A stretch of DNA of 64,000 nucleotides, taken from positions 186,001 through 250,000 of the IMG/VR virus record IMGVR_UViG_3300032116_000001. The stretch is one strand, 5' to 3'. The position numbers were made by a program, and so were the translations under genes. Each line of letters begins with the position of its first letter. Within the stretch, counting starts at the first letter, position 1. A model generated the notes under the pieces. The model saw only the letters and a program-made list of their open reading frames with translations, was not told where the DNA came from and searched no databases. Shown here in pieces: positions 54,948-62,728 of the stretch. This DNA is from a virus.

Positions 54948-57922
54948 TATTCATCAACTGTTTCGTATTGTGCTAAAAATCTCATTCTGCGTACTTCACC
55001 ATCAGCCTCTCCGTTTGGTGCCTGAACAGCAACAGCAAATTTTATACTATATGCTTCGTTATTAGCGCCAATATTGGCGCTGCCTATTGAAACAGCTTGG
55101 TCTATGGAAAACGGCGTTGTATTCCACGTGTTAGGCGATTGGTTAAAGATTGTTAGCGCTGATTGAACAACCCATTGTATATTTGTGGTGCCCAAAACAT
55201 AAGCAGGGGGTGTGTCTGCGGGAACTGGTAAACTAATTACGAAATCATCTTGTCCATTGGTGGTTCCTTCTTCAACGTATATTCCAAGCTGAGGAACAAG
55301 TTGCGAATCACTAGACAAGTCAGAGGCTCTTAGCCAATTTCCATTTGATCCAGTCCCAACGCTATTGACTTGGTAAACACCGTTCTGACTTTGTGTTGAT
55401 TGGTTTTTGACCAATACGCGATCACCATTTTTTAAAGTTATTCCGTCTACTACCTTTGGTGCACCACTCGCTAGATTAGAAATGTTCGTAGTGGTTGCAA
55501 CTCTCGCTGGAATAAGTCTTACGTCCTGGGGTTGACTTACCCATCGAATATTATCCGTTCCCATAACAGGTGTGGGATCATCCAAATAAATACCCCACCA
55601 AGTGTTTCCAAATGAAACTCCCTGAGTAACTTGAGTTCTTGACAGGGGATTTAAATCAGTATCATCATTCATATCCGATGATCTTACAAGCCGAAGTGTT
55701 CTTTGGGGCGTTACTATGTAGATTCCGTTTTGTTTTTTATCTGTTTGGTCCTTAAGCAACACTCTTGAGTTGACGCCCAAGGTTACTCCATCAATTGTTG
55801 ATGGCGCAGCAAGTGCAATATCTATATTTGATGTTGATGATGTAGCAGTCGCTGAAAAATTCGTCCTTGAGTTGACCTTAATAAATTCGACTTCGTCAGT
55901 GCCAATTACTGTGGCCGCAGGATCAAAATAAGTTTCCCAAACTTGATTATTGCCCAAAGATTGTCCTGTAAGAGTTGTGACTTCCCCAGGCTCTATTAGA
56001 AATGCAGGGTCTCGTACCAAAACAGGAGCGGCTGCTGCATTATCAACAAGATACAACATATTTTCTGTTGTTGTAGTTTGTCCTGTAAGTAATACGGGCA
56101 CAATTCCTCCGCCAACTAGAGTAACGCCATCAAGGCTGTCGGGTGCGCCTCCCGCCAGAGTGCTTATGTTTGATGTTCCGACAGCTTGGGTTACGAATAA
56201 AGCGCTGCTGGCTGGCCGTTCGGGGAAAGTAAGCGCTGTTGTTCCAAGTGTATATGGGCCAGGCGGGACGCTTAGCCAGTATGTTGACCCAGATGATCCA
56301 TTGATAAGAAAAACTGATGCAAATGCTTTAATTTCTCCCGAAGAGTTTAAATCGCTTGCCCGTGACATTACCCAATTTGGCCCCGATGTTCCAGTAATAG
56401 TATAAATACCATTTTCCGCCGCTGCAGTTTGGCCACGCACTAAAACACGCTGGCCTATTGCTGGAGATGTTGTTACAAATGCACTCGTTGAGACTGCCCC
56501 AAAATTAGAAATATTTGCATTTGTCATATTGTTGCAGGCCAAATACCATGATGCACTTGTTGATGGTTGATTATTTACCGTAATGCCGCTAACATTAATA
56601 ACAAAATCTTCTTGATATTGGGTAGAGGGATACATATGGAACCAATTTCTACCAAGACTATTGACAGATTCGGTCATTACCACAATTATCGGCACAATTT
56701 CTGCCGTTGTGTTAAAATCACTGGCACGATCCCAAACACCATTCGATCCAGTTCCCGCAGATGTAACAGTATAAATACCATTAGTTTTAGTGTCAGTTTG
56801 GCTTGCCACCAATACTCTATCACTATTTACTAGTGTAACGCCATTGACAACCAGCGGCGCTCCTCCGTTCAGGTTGGCAATATTAGCGGTGGTATGAATC
56901 CTTACTGTAGTATTGCCATAATGATGTGTTACATCCACCCACTGAAACACCGCACTTCCCGCAATATATGGAGGGTTTGTTGTTGGTCTACAGCAATAGA
57001 GCTTACCCCTGTTCGTTGTCCCAGCCGTTGCCAGAGCAAATGCAGATTGCCCTATATTTAGCGCATTGGAAATAAACCGAGTGTCTCTTCTAAATGTTTT
57101 ACTATTAGCGGGATAAAGCGCCGTGACGCTGTAAATACCATTTTGAATTTTATTAGTTTGCGCACGCACTAATATTCTGTCACTAACTTGCAAAGTTCGC
57201 CCATCAATTATTGCTGGTGCAGCAGCGGTATTGATATTGCCAGTCGTCGCAACCTGACAATTGGCATGAGCAGTCCTGGTGGTCCTGTCAACCCACTTAA
57301 TGTCAAGAGTCCCTATTGCGCTGGTTCCAGCCGCAGCATACATAAAATAACTTTTATTAGCCCCAGCTGTCCCCGCAGTAACATTTACGACTCCCCCGCG
57401 ATAAATTGCCTGACAGTCTGATGATCGATTTAAAAGATTAATAGCCCCCAATGTTGCCTCAGCAACACTATAAATACCATTTTCTAATTTTGATGTTTGA
57501 TTTTTAACAAGCAGTCTTTCCCCGACATTTAATGTTATACCATCATAATTATCTGGTGCAGTAGCAAACTCGCCGCTAGAATAGCCAGTAATATTAGAGT
57601 TAGTAGCAGCACGACATGTTGCGAGCACATTTGTACCTGTTTGATTTAGAAGAGTATATCTAAATTTATAACCCCTGGCATTCAAATCGACTCTTAAATC
57701 AGGCTCGGGCAATAAAGAGTCCTTGTATATGTCGGCCAATGAACCATCCATCCAAAACTTGATATTTTGAACACTTCCTCCAAGCCATCTAAGCCCAATA
57801 ACTCTTTTTGTGCTCCAAACATTTGGCTGAAGAATGCCGAAGTCTATTAGCGGCAAATCCTTCTCGGTAATCGAGAAAGGAGAAGTGTTTTCATATTCCA
57901 CCCATGTGTGAGCAATTGACAT
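54947..57922 (-). CDS. Tail protein with seven NGIY modules
   Basis: A 991-residue protein. Its first 90 residues are unique; residues about 100-920 hold seven diverged copies of a module of 100-130 residues. Each has a VATT/ATT..NI opening, 'DGVTL', 'RVLVKNQ' or a variant, 'NGIY' and often 'GxWxRASD'. The last 70 residues are unique. Two copies of the same module also occur in each of the proteins at 7738 and 19705. A fibre, spike or adsorption role is likely. AGG is near the start ATG but the binding site is weak. Confidence 0.65.
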   Translation of the reverse strand: MSIAHTWVEYENTSPFSITEKDLPLIDFGILQPNVWSTKRVIGLRWLGGSVQNIKFWMDGSLADIYKDSLLPEPDLRVDLNARGYKFRYTLLNQTGTNVLATCRAATNSNITGYSSGEFATAPDNYDGITLNVGERLLVKNQTSKLENGIYSVAEATLGAINLLNRSSDCQAIYRGGVVNVTAGTAGANKSYFMYAAAGTSAIGTLDIKWVDRTTRTAHANCQVATTGNINTAAAPAIIDGRTLQVSDRILVRAQTNKIQNGIYSVTALYPANSKTFRRDTRFISNALNIGQSAFALATAGTTNRGKLYCCRPTTNPPYIAGSAVFQWVDVTHHYGNTTVRIHTTANIANLNGGAPLVVNGVTLVNSDRVLVASQTDTKTNGIYTVTSAGTGSNGVWDRASDFNTTAEIVPIIVVMTESVNSLGRNWFHMYPSTQYQEDFVINVSGITVNNQPSTSASWYLACNNMTNANISNFGAVSTSAFVTTSPAIGQRVLVRGQTAAAENGIYTITGTSGPNWVMSRASDLNSSGEIKAFASVFLINGSSGSTYWLSVPPGPYTLGTTALTFPERPASSALFVTQAVGTSNISTLAGGAPDSLDGVTLVGGGIVPVLLTGQTTTTENMLYLVDNAAAAPVLVRDPAFLIEPGEVTTLTGQSLGNNQVWETYFDPAATVIGTDEVEFIKVNSRTNFSATATSSTSNIDIALAAPSTIDGVTLGVNSRVLLKDQTDKKQNGIYIVTPQRTLRLVRSSDMNDDTDLNPLSRTQVTQGVSFGNTWWGIYLDDPTPVMGTDNIRWVSQPQDVRLIPARVATTTNISNLASGAPKVVDGITLKNGDRVLVKNQSTQSQNGVYQVNSVGTGSNGNWLRASDLSSDSQLVPQLGIYVEEGTTNGQDDFVISLPVPADTPPAYVLGTTNIQWVVQSALTIFNQSPNTWNTTPFSIDQAVSIGSANIGANNEAYSIKFAVAVQAPNGEADGEVRRMRFLAQYETVDE
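55160..57630 (-). repeat. Seven NGIY modules in tandem (protein level)
   Basis: Seven copies, 100-130 residues each, with the core RVLVxxQTxxxxNGIY. Copies 3 and 7 are closest to the consensus; copies 1, 4 and 5 have drifted (copy 5 has LLTGQT and NMLYLV). Copies at 10081-10400, 12901-13230, 19975-20275 and 22262-22600 on the plus strand belong to the same family. Confidence 0.75.
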
Positions 57923-57936
57923 TATTATTTAAACCT

Positions 57937-57969
57937 ATGCGCCGTAGATTTATATTATCTACGGCGCAT
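57937..57969. terminator. GC-rich hairpin between PhoH and the repeat protein
   Basis: ATGCGCCGTAGAT and ATCTACGGCGCAT form a perfect 13-base-pair stem around a 7-base loop. On the minus strand no strong T-run follows, while on the plus strand TTTT does. It lies 11 bases downstream of the PhoH stop and 15 bases upstream of the next ATG, so it may also affect RNA stability. Confidence 0.5.
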
Positions 57970-57980
57970 TTTATACAAGA

Positions 57981-59351
57981 TTATCGCTGAGATTCAGGTC
58001 GCTTGAATATTTCGCTAGCCACAGCAGCTAAACTTGATCGTTCGACCTTTGTGAGTGCTACTCCTGCAACAAGCTCGCTATTTTTGCCACCTTGCATAGC
58101 ATGAGCCAAGCCATTAGAACGTGCATCCAAGTAAGTGTTTTCAACTTGGCTTAAATCACCAAGAAGAACTACTTTGCTTCCCTTGCCACATCTTTCAACT
58201 ACCATGCGAGCTTCACGTGGTGTTAAGTTTTGTGATTCGTCAACAATAACAACAGCCTTGGGTATTGATCTGCCCTGAATAAAAGCCATAGCTTCTACTT
58301 CTATTGTGCCATCGTGAACCATTTCCTCGAATGGACTCGCGCCAGATTGAGTGCTCGAACCAAGCAATTGTTCAATATTGTCTCGCATAGGCCCAAGCCA
58401 TGCGCTAATTTTTTCAAACTTATCACCTGGCAAGAACCCAATATCTTTTCCTCCAACAGCAATAAGCGGCTTGATAACAATGATTTTGTCATAAATACCA
58501 TCATCAACTTGCTGCAAAGCCACAGCCAAGGTAAGCATTGTTTTTCCAGTCCCAGCTGGACCACACAATGTTACTAATGGAACATTTGTGTCAGCTAATG
58601 CGGTCATGGCACATCTTTGCTCAAGGTTTTTTGGAGAAATGTCCATAAACGTGGGTTTTTTGCGATCTATTCCATTAGATTTGTCCTTTAATACCTGTAG
58701 CACTCCTTTTTTGTGATATGTTGGGCAGGCTTGGTCGCCAAACTGAAAAATTACGAATTCATTTGGTGATATGTCCTTAATTGTTTCTTTAAGCTCTGCA
58801 GAAAGTTTTTTGATTTCAATATTTTCTGCGCTCCACAGCATATCCCAATCTTTACTTTCTGATAAAACAACTTTTCGCATCCCAGTGTAACTTGCATCTT
58901 CAAGCAAGTCTGAGCGATAGTTTTCAGCCTCACAGCCCCAGCTCATTGCTCTGATTCTTAGGCCTGTATCTTTGGTTACAATTGAAACTTTTTTCTTTGG
59001 GTTTGCTGTTTTAAGAGATAGACAAGCTTCAATTATTGCATTGTCGGAATGCACTTTGACAATGTTTGGTCTTTCATTTTTTTGTAAAGGTGCTTCGGGG
59101 TTATAAATAAATAATCTTCCCCCCTTGTCATTAACTTTGACCCCTTTCATTAAATCTGGTAACGAATATTTTTCAAGCTGTCGGAACACTTCTCTTGCGC
59201 TCCATCCTACACTTTCTTTTCGCGTTTTGATGTCGTCTAAATCATCAATAACAGCAAGTGGAATGTAGATGTCATTCTCATTGAATTTGTAGATCGCTTG
59301 GGGATCGTGGAGTAGAACGCACGTGTCAACGATGTAGATGTGCTTAGCCAA
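57981..59351 (-). CDS. phoH: PIN-PhoH protein
   Basis: A 456-residue protein counted from the TTG at 59351, which follows AAAGGAGAG by 5 bases; an ATG at 59381 in frame has no such site. The N-terminal PIN domain (IYIVDTCVLLHDP with Asp9) is an RNase fold. The C-terminal half is a PhoH ATPase with Walker A GPAGTGKT near residue 260 and Walker B VVIVDESQN. Fused PIN-PhoH proteins are known as RNA helicase/RNase enzymes. In phages PhoH is frequent but its role is unsettled; RNA turnover during infection is likely. A J-domain gene lies just upstream. Confidence 0.9.
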   Translation of the reverse strand: MAKHIYIVDTCVLLHDPQAIYKFNENDIYIPLAVIDDLDDIKTRKESVGWSAREVFRQLEKYSLPDLMKGVKVNDKGGRLFIYNPEAPLQKNERPNIVKVHSDNAIIEACLSLKTANPKKKVSIVTKDTGLRIRAMSWGCEAENYRSDLLEDASYTGMRKVVLSESKDWDMLWSAENIEIKKLSAELKETIKDISPNEFVIFQFGDQACPTYHKKGVLQVLKDKSNGIDRKKPTFMDISPKNLEQRCAMTALADTNVPLVTLCGPAGTGKTMLTLAVALQQVDDGIYDKIIVIKPLIAVGGKDIGFLPGDKFEKISAWLGPMRDNIEQLLGSSTQSGASPFEEMVHDGTIEVEAMAFIQGRSIPKAVVIVDESQNLTPREARMVVERCGKGSKVVLLGDLSQVENTYLDARSNGLAHAMQGGKNSELVAGVALTKVERSSLAAVASEIFKRPESQR

Positions 59352-59408
59352 GATTACTCTCCTTTTTTGTCGATGTTGCAACCACTGTCACTGCCTGTCT
59401 TCGACACC

Positions 59409-59489
59409 TTAATCTTCAACAATTAAGGACTCATGCCCTTTACCAAGACGCTTAATTTTTAACTCAATTTCTTTATATTTAAGGATCAT
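59409..59489 (-). CDS. Candidate 26-residue small protein
   Basis: In the 150-base gap between the J-domain gene and phoH an ATG at 59489 opens 26 codons (MILKYKEIELKIKRLGKGHE at the start). It begins 12 bases after the J-domain stop. Composition is protein-like, but no ribosome binding site is seen, so it may be chance or coupled to the preceding gene. Confidence 0.25.
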   Translation of the reverse strand: MILKYKEIELKIKRLGKGHESLIVED

Positions 59490-59501
59490 TTGGGTGGTTA
59501 A

Positions 59502-60521
59502 TTATTTTTCATCAGGTATGTTTTGCAAGAAATCAGCAGCTTTATCGTCTGGAACTACATTAAAGCTTTTCATTTTTAAAATATATTCTAATTGTTTTTG
59601 ATCCATTGTTTGCATTTCACCGCCTGAAACCCATTTTTGTTGTTTATTAGCAATGTCTCGCTGCGCTTGATTTCTTGCCATAGTGCCATCTCTAAATAAT
59701 TCCAAATCTTTTTCCAATCTATTTCGATCAGATATATAATCATGAGCTTCTTTTAGAGAGGTCGTTTCCAAAAGATTAAAATCAGAATAGGCTGCCCCCA
59801 ATAGTTTGCCATTCATAATAGTTTGGCCTTGTGGACCTTCAAATCTTGAGTCTTGATCTCTTACCAAATATAACGAACCCCTTGGTATGCAAATGTAGAT
59901 TTTAAAAGGTAAAAATTCTTCAGTTTGTTCCCCGCTTGTGAGCCTGAGAACTTCATTTTCGTCATTTACTATTGCTAATGCTAATTTAGCGCCTTTATCT
60001 GGTATGGCAAAGTCCCATTGATAATTATCTTCTGGTGTTGTTGGGTAAAATGCAGGAACAATATTAAATTTTTGTTTTTGCTCAGCAATACTTAAAAACA
60101 GCGCGTAACCCACGGTATCTTCAGGCGTTCCTTTCCTATATGTTCCGATTTTTGACCAGTCAACTTCAAATTGATTGTTTTCGTCTCCGACATATCGGGG
60201 CTTGTCTTCTCCATTGGACTCCCAAATTCTTCTTAAAATAGGGTCCTCAAGGACGCGCCTGGCTCGAATAATATCTAAGAATTGCTCTTTGCTTCCTCCA
60301 AAATCTGGATGTGCAGTTCTTGCCTGAACTCGAAAAGCTTTTTCTAATATTTCTGAGGTTTTAATTTTGTCTTGGCGGCTATTTCCTTGTGGCAAGCATC
60401 CTTTTTGTAGCCCAAGTATGGCATAATAATCCTTGGAATAGTCTATGATTTTATCTGGATCAAAAGCTTGATGTGACAATTTTAAACTCCTGGCGAATGA
60501 ATATTCAAGGCTATTATACAA
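59502..60521 (-). CDS. J-domain protein without zinc domain
   Basis: A 339-residue protein. The J domain is residues about 30-105: DYYAILGL, then ILEKAFRVQARTAHPDFGG with HPD at 71-73, then RRVLEDPILRRIWE. The loop before helix II is longer than usual. The rest shows no zinc motifs or Gly/Phe region and is not recognised, so this is a class C type J-protein with its own client-binding part. J domains stimulate Hsp70 ATPase, so it could direct the DnaK at 37423, or host DnaK, to a specific target. It precedes phoH on the same strand. Confidence 0.8.
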   Translation of the reverse strand: MYNSLEYSFARSLKLSHQAFDPDKIIDYSKDYYAILGLQKGCLPQGNSRQDKIKTSEILEKAFRVQARTAHPDFGGSKEQFLDIIRARRVLEDPILRRIWESNGEDKPRYVGDENNQFEVDWSKIGTYRKGTPEDTVGYALFLSIAEQKQKFNIVPAFYPTTPEDNYQWDFAIPDKGAKLALAIVNDENEVLRLTSGEQTEEFLPFKIYICIPRGSLYLVRDQDSRFEGPQGQTIMNGKLLGAAYSDFNLLETTSLKEAHDYISDRNRLEKDLELFRDGTMARNQAQRDIANKQQKWVSGGEMQTMDQKQLEYILKMKSFNVVPDDKAADFLQNIPDEK

Positions 60522-60542
60522 ATATTTGGGAATTAATTAATT

Positions 60543-60863
60543 GTGTGGTATCGGGATTTTAAAACAAGACTAGCACAAACGTCGTCTTTGCCAATTGTCA
60601 CGCCTGCGCCAGTCAATAACCCAGGCATTGCTCCGATTGGCCAGCAAGAATTTCCCCAAGACATTCCCGCTGGTGCAGCTATGCCTCCCGAATTGCCCCA
60701 AGACATATTCCCCGAACCACCATTGCACGATAGGTGCCACTGCAAAATAAAAACCATGCCTGGAGGAAGAAAAATTTGGGAATTCTCAGAAAATGCCTGC
60801 CAGCAGTGTAGACAAATTGGCGAAGCTTTTAATGCTTATCAGGCATCAATCTTTGGAATTTAA
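60543..60863 (+). CDS. Small protein with phage head-morphogenesis-type Cys/His end
   Basis: A 106-residue protein starting at GTG, the only plus-strand gene between 41000 and 62700. Residues 15-60 are Pro-rich. Then 'LHDRCHCKI' followed by PGGRKIWEF and ENACQQC resembles the H..CRC-type C-terminus of Mu gpF/SPP1 gp7-like head morphogenesis proteins, but the large N-terminal part of that family is missing. It could be a relic or a domain used alone. The start lies 21 bases from the divergent J-domain start, and its last 4 bases overlap the convergent gene at 60860. Confidence 0.55.
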   Translation: MWYRDFKTRLAQTSSLPIVTPAPVNNPGIAPIGQQEFPQDIPAGAAMPPELPQDIFPEPPLHDRCHCKIKTMPGGRKIWEFSENACQQCRQIGEAFNAYQASIFGI

Positions 60864-61432
60864 AGTATTTCATAACCAGTGATATCAACTTCAATAGGTT
60901 GATTTAATAAAACTTTGTTTGGCCTCGGAGATGCATTTATTGATTCGATAATTAGGTTTTTTATAAGATCAGAAAGCAAAGTTTTGTTTAAGGCCATGAT
61001 ACATTTTTCTTTGCATTCTGGCCAGTCAAATGAACATGTTATATTCATTTCCATACAAAAAGACTCCCAAGAAATAAGTTCGTGTTTATTATTAATCATT
61101 TGATCAATGCTTAATAATTTATACCCTTGCTTAATAATATATTCCGATGCCCTTAAATTTTCCAGCCGTGAACGGGTAAGGTCCTCGATAATGCAACTTT
61201 CAAATAAGGCATCTTTTTTACCCCATATCTGATGTGGAATTTTATCATTTATTACATATAATCCCATTGGAATATCATTTTCAGAACACACAAATAAAAC
61301 AATTTGACCGATTTGAACAAACTTAATACCCGTTAAAACAATTTCTTTAAAGTCTAAATCTAAAATCTCAATTGACTTACCTAATCCACTATCTTTTACG
61401 TTTGTTACAAAGGATAAATAGGCCTTGGTCAT
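60860..61432 (-). CDS. Unknown protein
   Basis: A 190-residue protein. Its ATG overlaps the stop of the previous gene by 4 bases, so the two are coupled. The sequence has mixed strands and helices (EIVLTGIKFVQIGQIVLF at residues about 30-50), a few Cys and no recognised motif. The end overlaps the convergent gene at 60543 by 4 bases. No function can be assigned. Confidence 0.55.
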   Translation of the reverse strand: MTKAYLSFVTNVKDSGLGKSIEILDLDFKEIVLTGIKFVQIGQIVLFVCSENDIPMGLYVINDKIPHQIWGKKDALFESCIIEDLTRSRLENLRASEYIIKQGYKLLSIDQMINNKHELISWESFCMEMNITCSFDWPECKEKCIMALNKTLLSDLIKNLIIESINASPRPNKVLLNQPIEVDITGYEIL

Positions 61433-62082
61433 TCATAAGACTCCGCAATGTTTAAAGTTCTCACAATAAATTCCTCTCTCGACGCACAATCATATATTTC
61501 CGAGCTTAACCAAGTCTTTTGCCACTGGGTATTTATTTTAGCCTTAAGGGCTTGTGACCATAAAGTTGCTTGATATTGACTTTTTGATCCTGGCATTAAA
61601 AATGAAAAACTTTCTGATATGTTTTGTATTTTCTTATTTCTTATGATTATTGTTTTTTGCAAATTTTCATTAAAAATATTTGGGAACACACCCAGTAAGT
61701 AATAAGATACATCCTCGGAAAACGGAGTCATTCTTGCCATTTCATAACCTACGTGGCCAGGGCCGAATAGAGACTCTAAAAAATCTTCGCAAAGTTTAAT
61801 CAGGTTTTCGGAGTCTCGATAAGACAGAGATTTTATTTGATTAATAGACAATCCCGCCTTTTGAAGACAAGAGTGAGTGGAATTGTCAACTTCATCAATT
61901 GAAATCAATAGTAAATGATCAATTAAACTTTCTGATGGATGTTCTAATGTAGGTATCCACGCCCGCGGTATTGATTCTTTGTTACCAAGACAAGCATGAA
62001 GAGATAATAACAACTCGTGCACAAATTCTATTGATTTTGAGGATGCAATTTCTCGCAGCACTTGCTCAACGCTTTTCGCCAT
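61429..62082 (-). CDS. Unknown helical protein
   Basis: A 217-residue protein, mostly helical, rich in Ser, Leu and Ile, with no motif I recognise. It starts 9 bases after the stop of the gene at 62092 and is preceded by GGAGG. Its end overlaps the next start by 4 bases. The row of four genes (62599-60860) is compact and probably one transcript. Confidence 0.6.
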   Translation of the reverse strand: MAKSVEQVLREIASSKSIEFVHELLLSLHACLGNKESIPRAWIPTLEHPSESLIDHLLLISIDEVDNSTHSCLQKAGLSINQIKSLSYRDSENLIKLCEDFLESLFGPGHVGYEMARMTPFSEDVSYYLLGVFPNIFNENLQKTIIIRNKKIQNISESFSFLMPGSKSQYQATLWSQALKAKINTQWQKTWLSSEIYDCASREEFIVRTLNIAESYE

Positions 62083-62091
62083 AGAGCCTCC

Positions 62092-62370
62092 TTATTTTAG
62101 GATGTCACTTGCAATATCTTCAATAACAGAAGTTATTCTTCCATCTTTTGAGTGAAGTCTCATGTTGTTAATGTTACGATATTTTTCTTTGATTTTACGT
62201 ATAATCAAGTTCACTTTTTGATTAACTTCGTGAATACTGGGGTTGTAATGCCCTTTTGTTCTGAAAAATTTTCTCACAACATTTTCGGTGACCGAATACG
62301 CAATTTTAGCCTCGTATCCGTGATCCGAGGCTTGACTTTTTTCAGATGCAAATTGCGTGCGATACCACAT
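62092..62370 (-). CDS. Small unknown basic protein
   Basis: A 93-residue protein starting at the ATG at 62370, 4 bases after the previous stop; an ATG at 62412 would overlap that gene. The sequence is basic, with AKIAYSVTENVVRKFFRTKG and KIKEKYRN, and looks helical. A nucleic-acid-binding role is possible from its charge, but no family is recognised. Confidence 0.5.
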   Translation of the reverse strand: MWYRTQFASEKSQASDHGYEAKIAYSVTENVVRKFFRTKGHYNPSIHEVNQKVNLIIRKIKEKYRNINNMRLHSKDGRITSVIEDIASDILK

Positions 62371-62374
62371 AGAA

Positions 62375-62599
62375 TTATTTTTGCTTTTCAAGAGCTGCCA
62401 CATTAATGGCATAAGCCACGTTTTGACTTGCCACGTTCATAACACAGATTGTATGTGATTCATCTTCAAAGATCACATGAAAATCTTTGCCAACTAAAAG
62501 CCATCCCTTAAAAATCCCAATGGATTTTTCAGGATTGTAAGTTGTTATTTCCCATTCTCCTTCGCCACGATTATTCAGCACATTGTCTCCTATTCCCAT
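62375..62599 (-). CDS. Small unknown protein, first of a four-gene row
   Basis: A 74-residue protein. GGAG lies before the ATG. It looks like a small beta-barrel (EWEITTYNPEKSIGIFKGWLLVG, shown here in parts: 'EWEITTY', 'GIFKGWLLVG', 'HVIFEDES'), with a helical end. No family is certain. The row it opens runs to 60860. Confidence 0.5.
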   Translation of the reverse strand: MGIGDNVLNNRGEGEWEITTYNPEKSIGIFKGWLLVGKDFHVIFEDESHTICVMNVASQNVAYAINVAALEKQK

Positions 62600-62728
62600 T
62601 TTTTAGTTCTCCTGTTTTGTTTTTTAGAACCATGTTTATTTCGGTCATTGAACTTAATTTTCCTTTAAAAACAAAAACACTCGACATATATCCAGAAAAT
62701 CCACGAATAAAAGTACATCACCATCGCT

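Noticed and set aside
55950-56405. A 151-codon plus-strand open frame
   Set aside because: It is antisense to the NGIY repeat protein; composition is explained by the opposite strand.
60533-60757. A 74-codon minus-strand open frame
   Set aside because: The plus-strand gene in the same place has the Cys/His phage-type end; the minus frame shows no motif.
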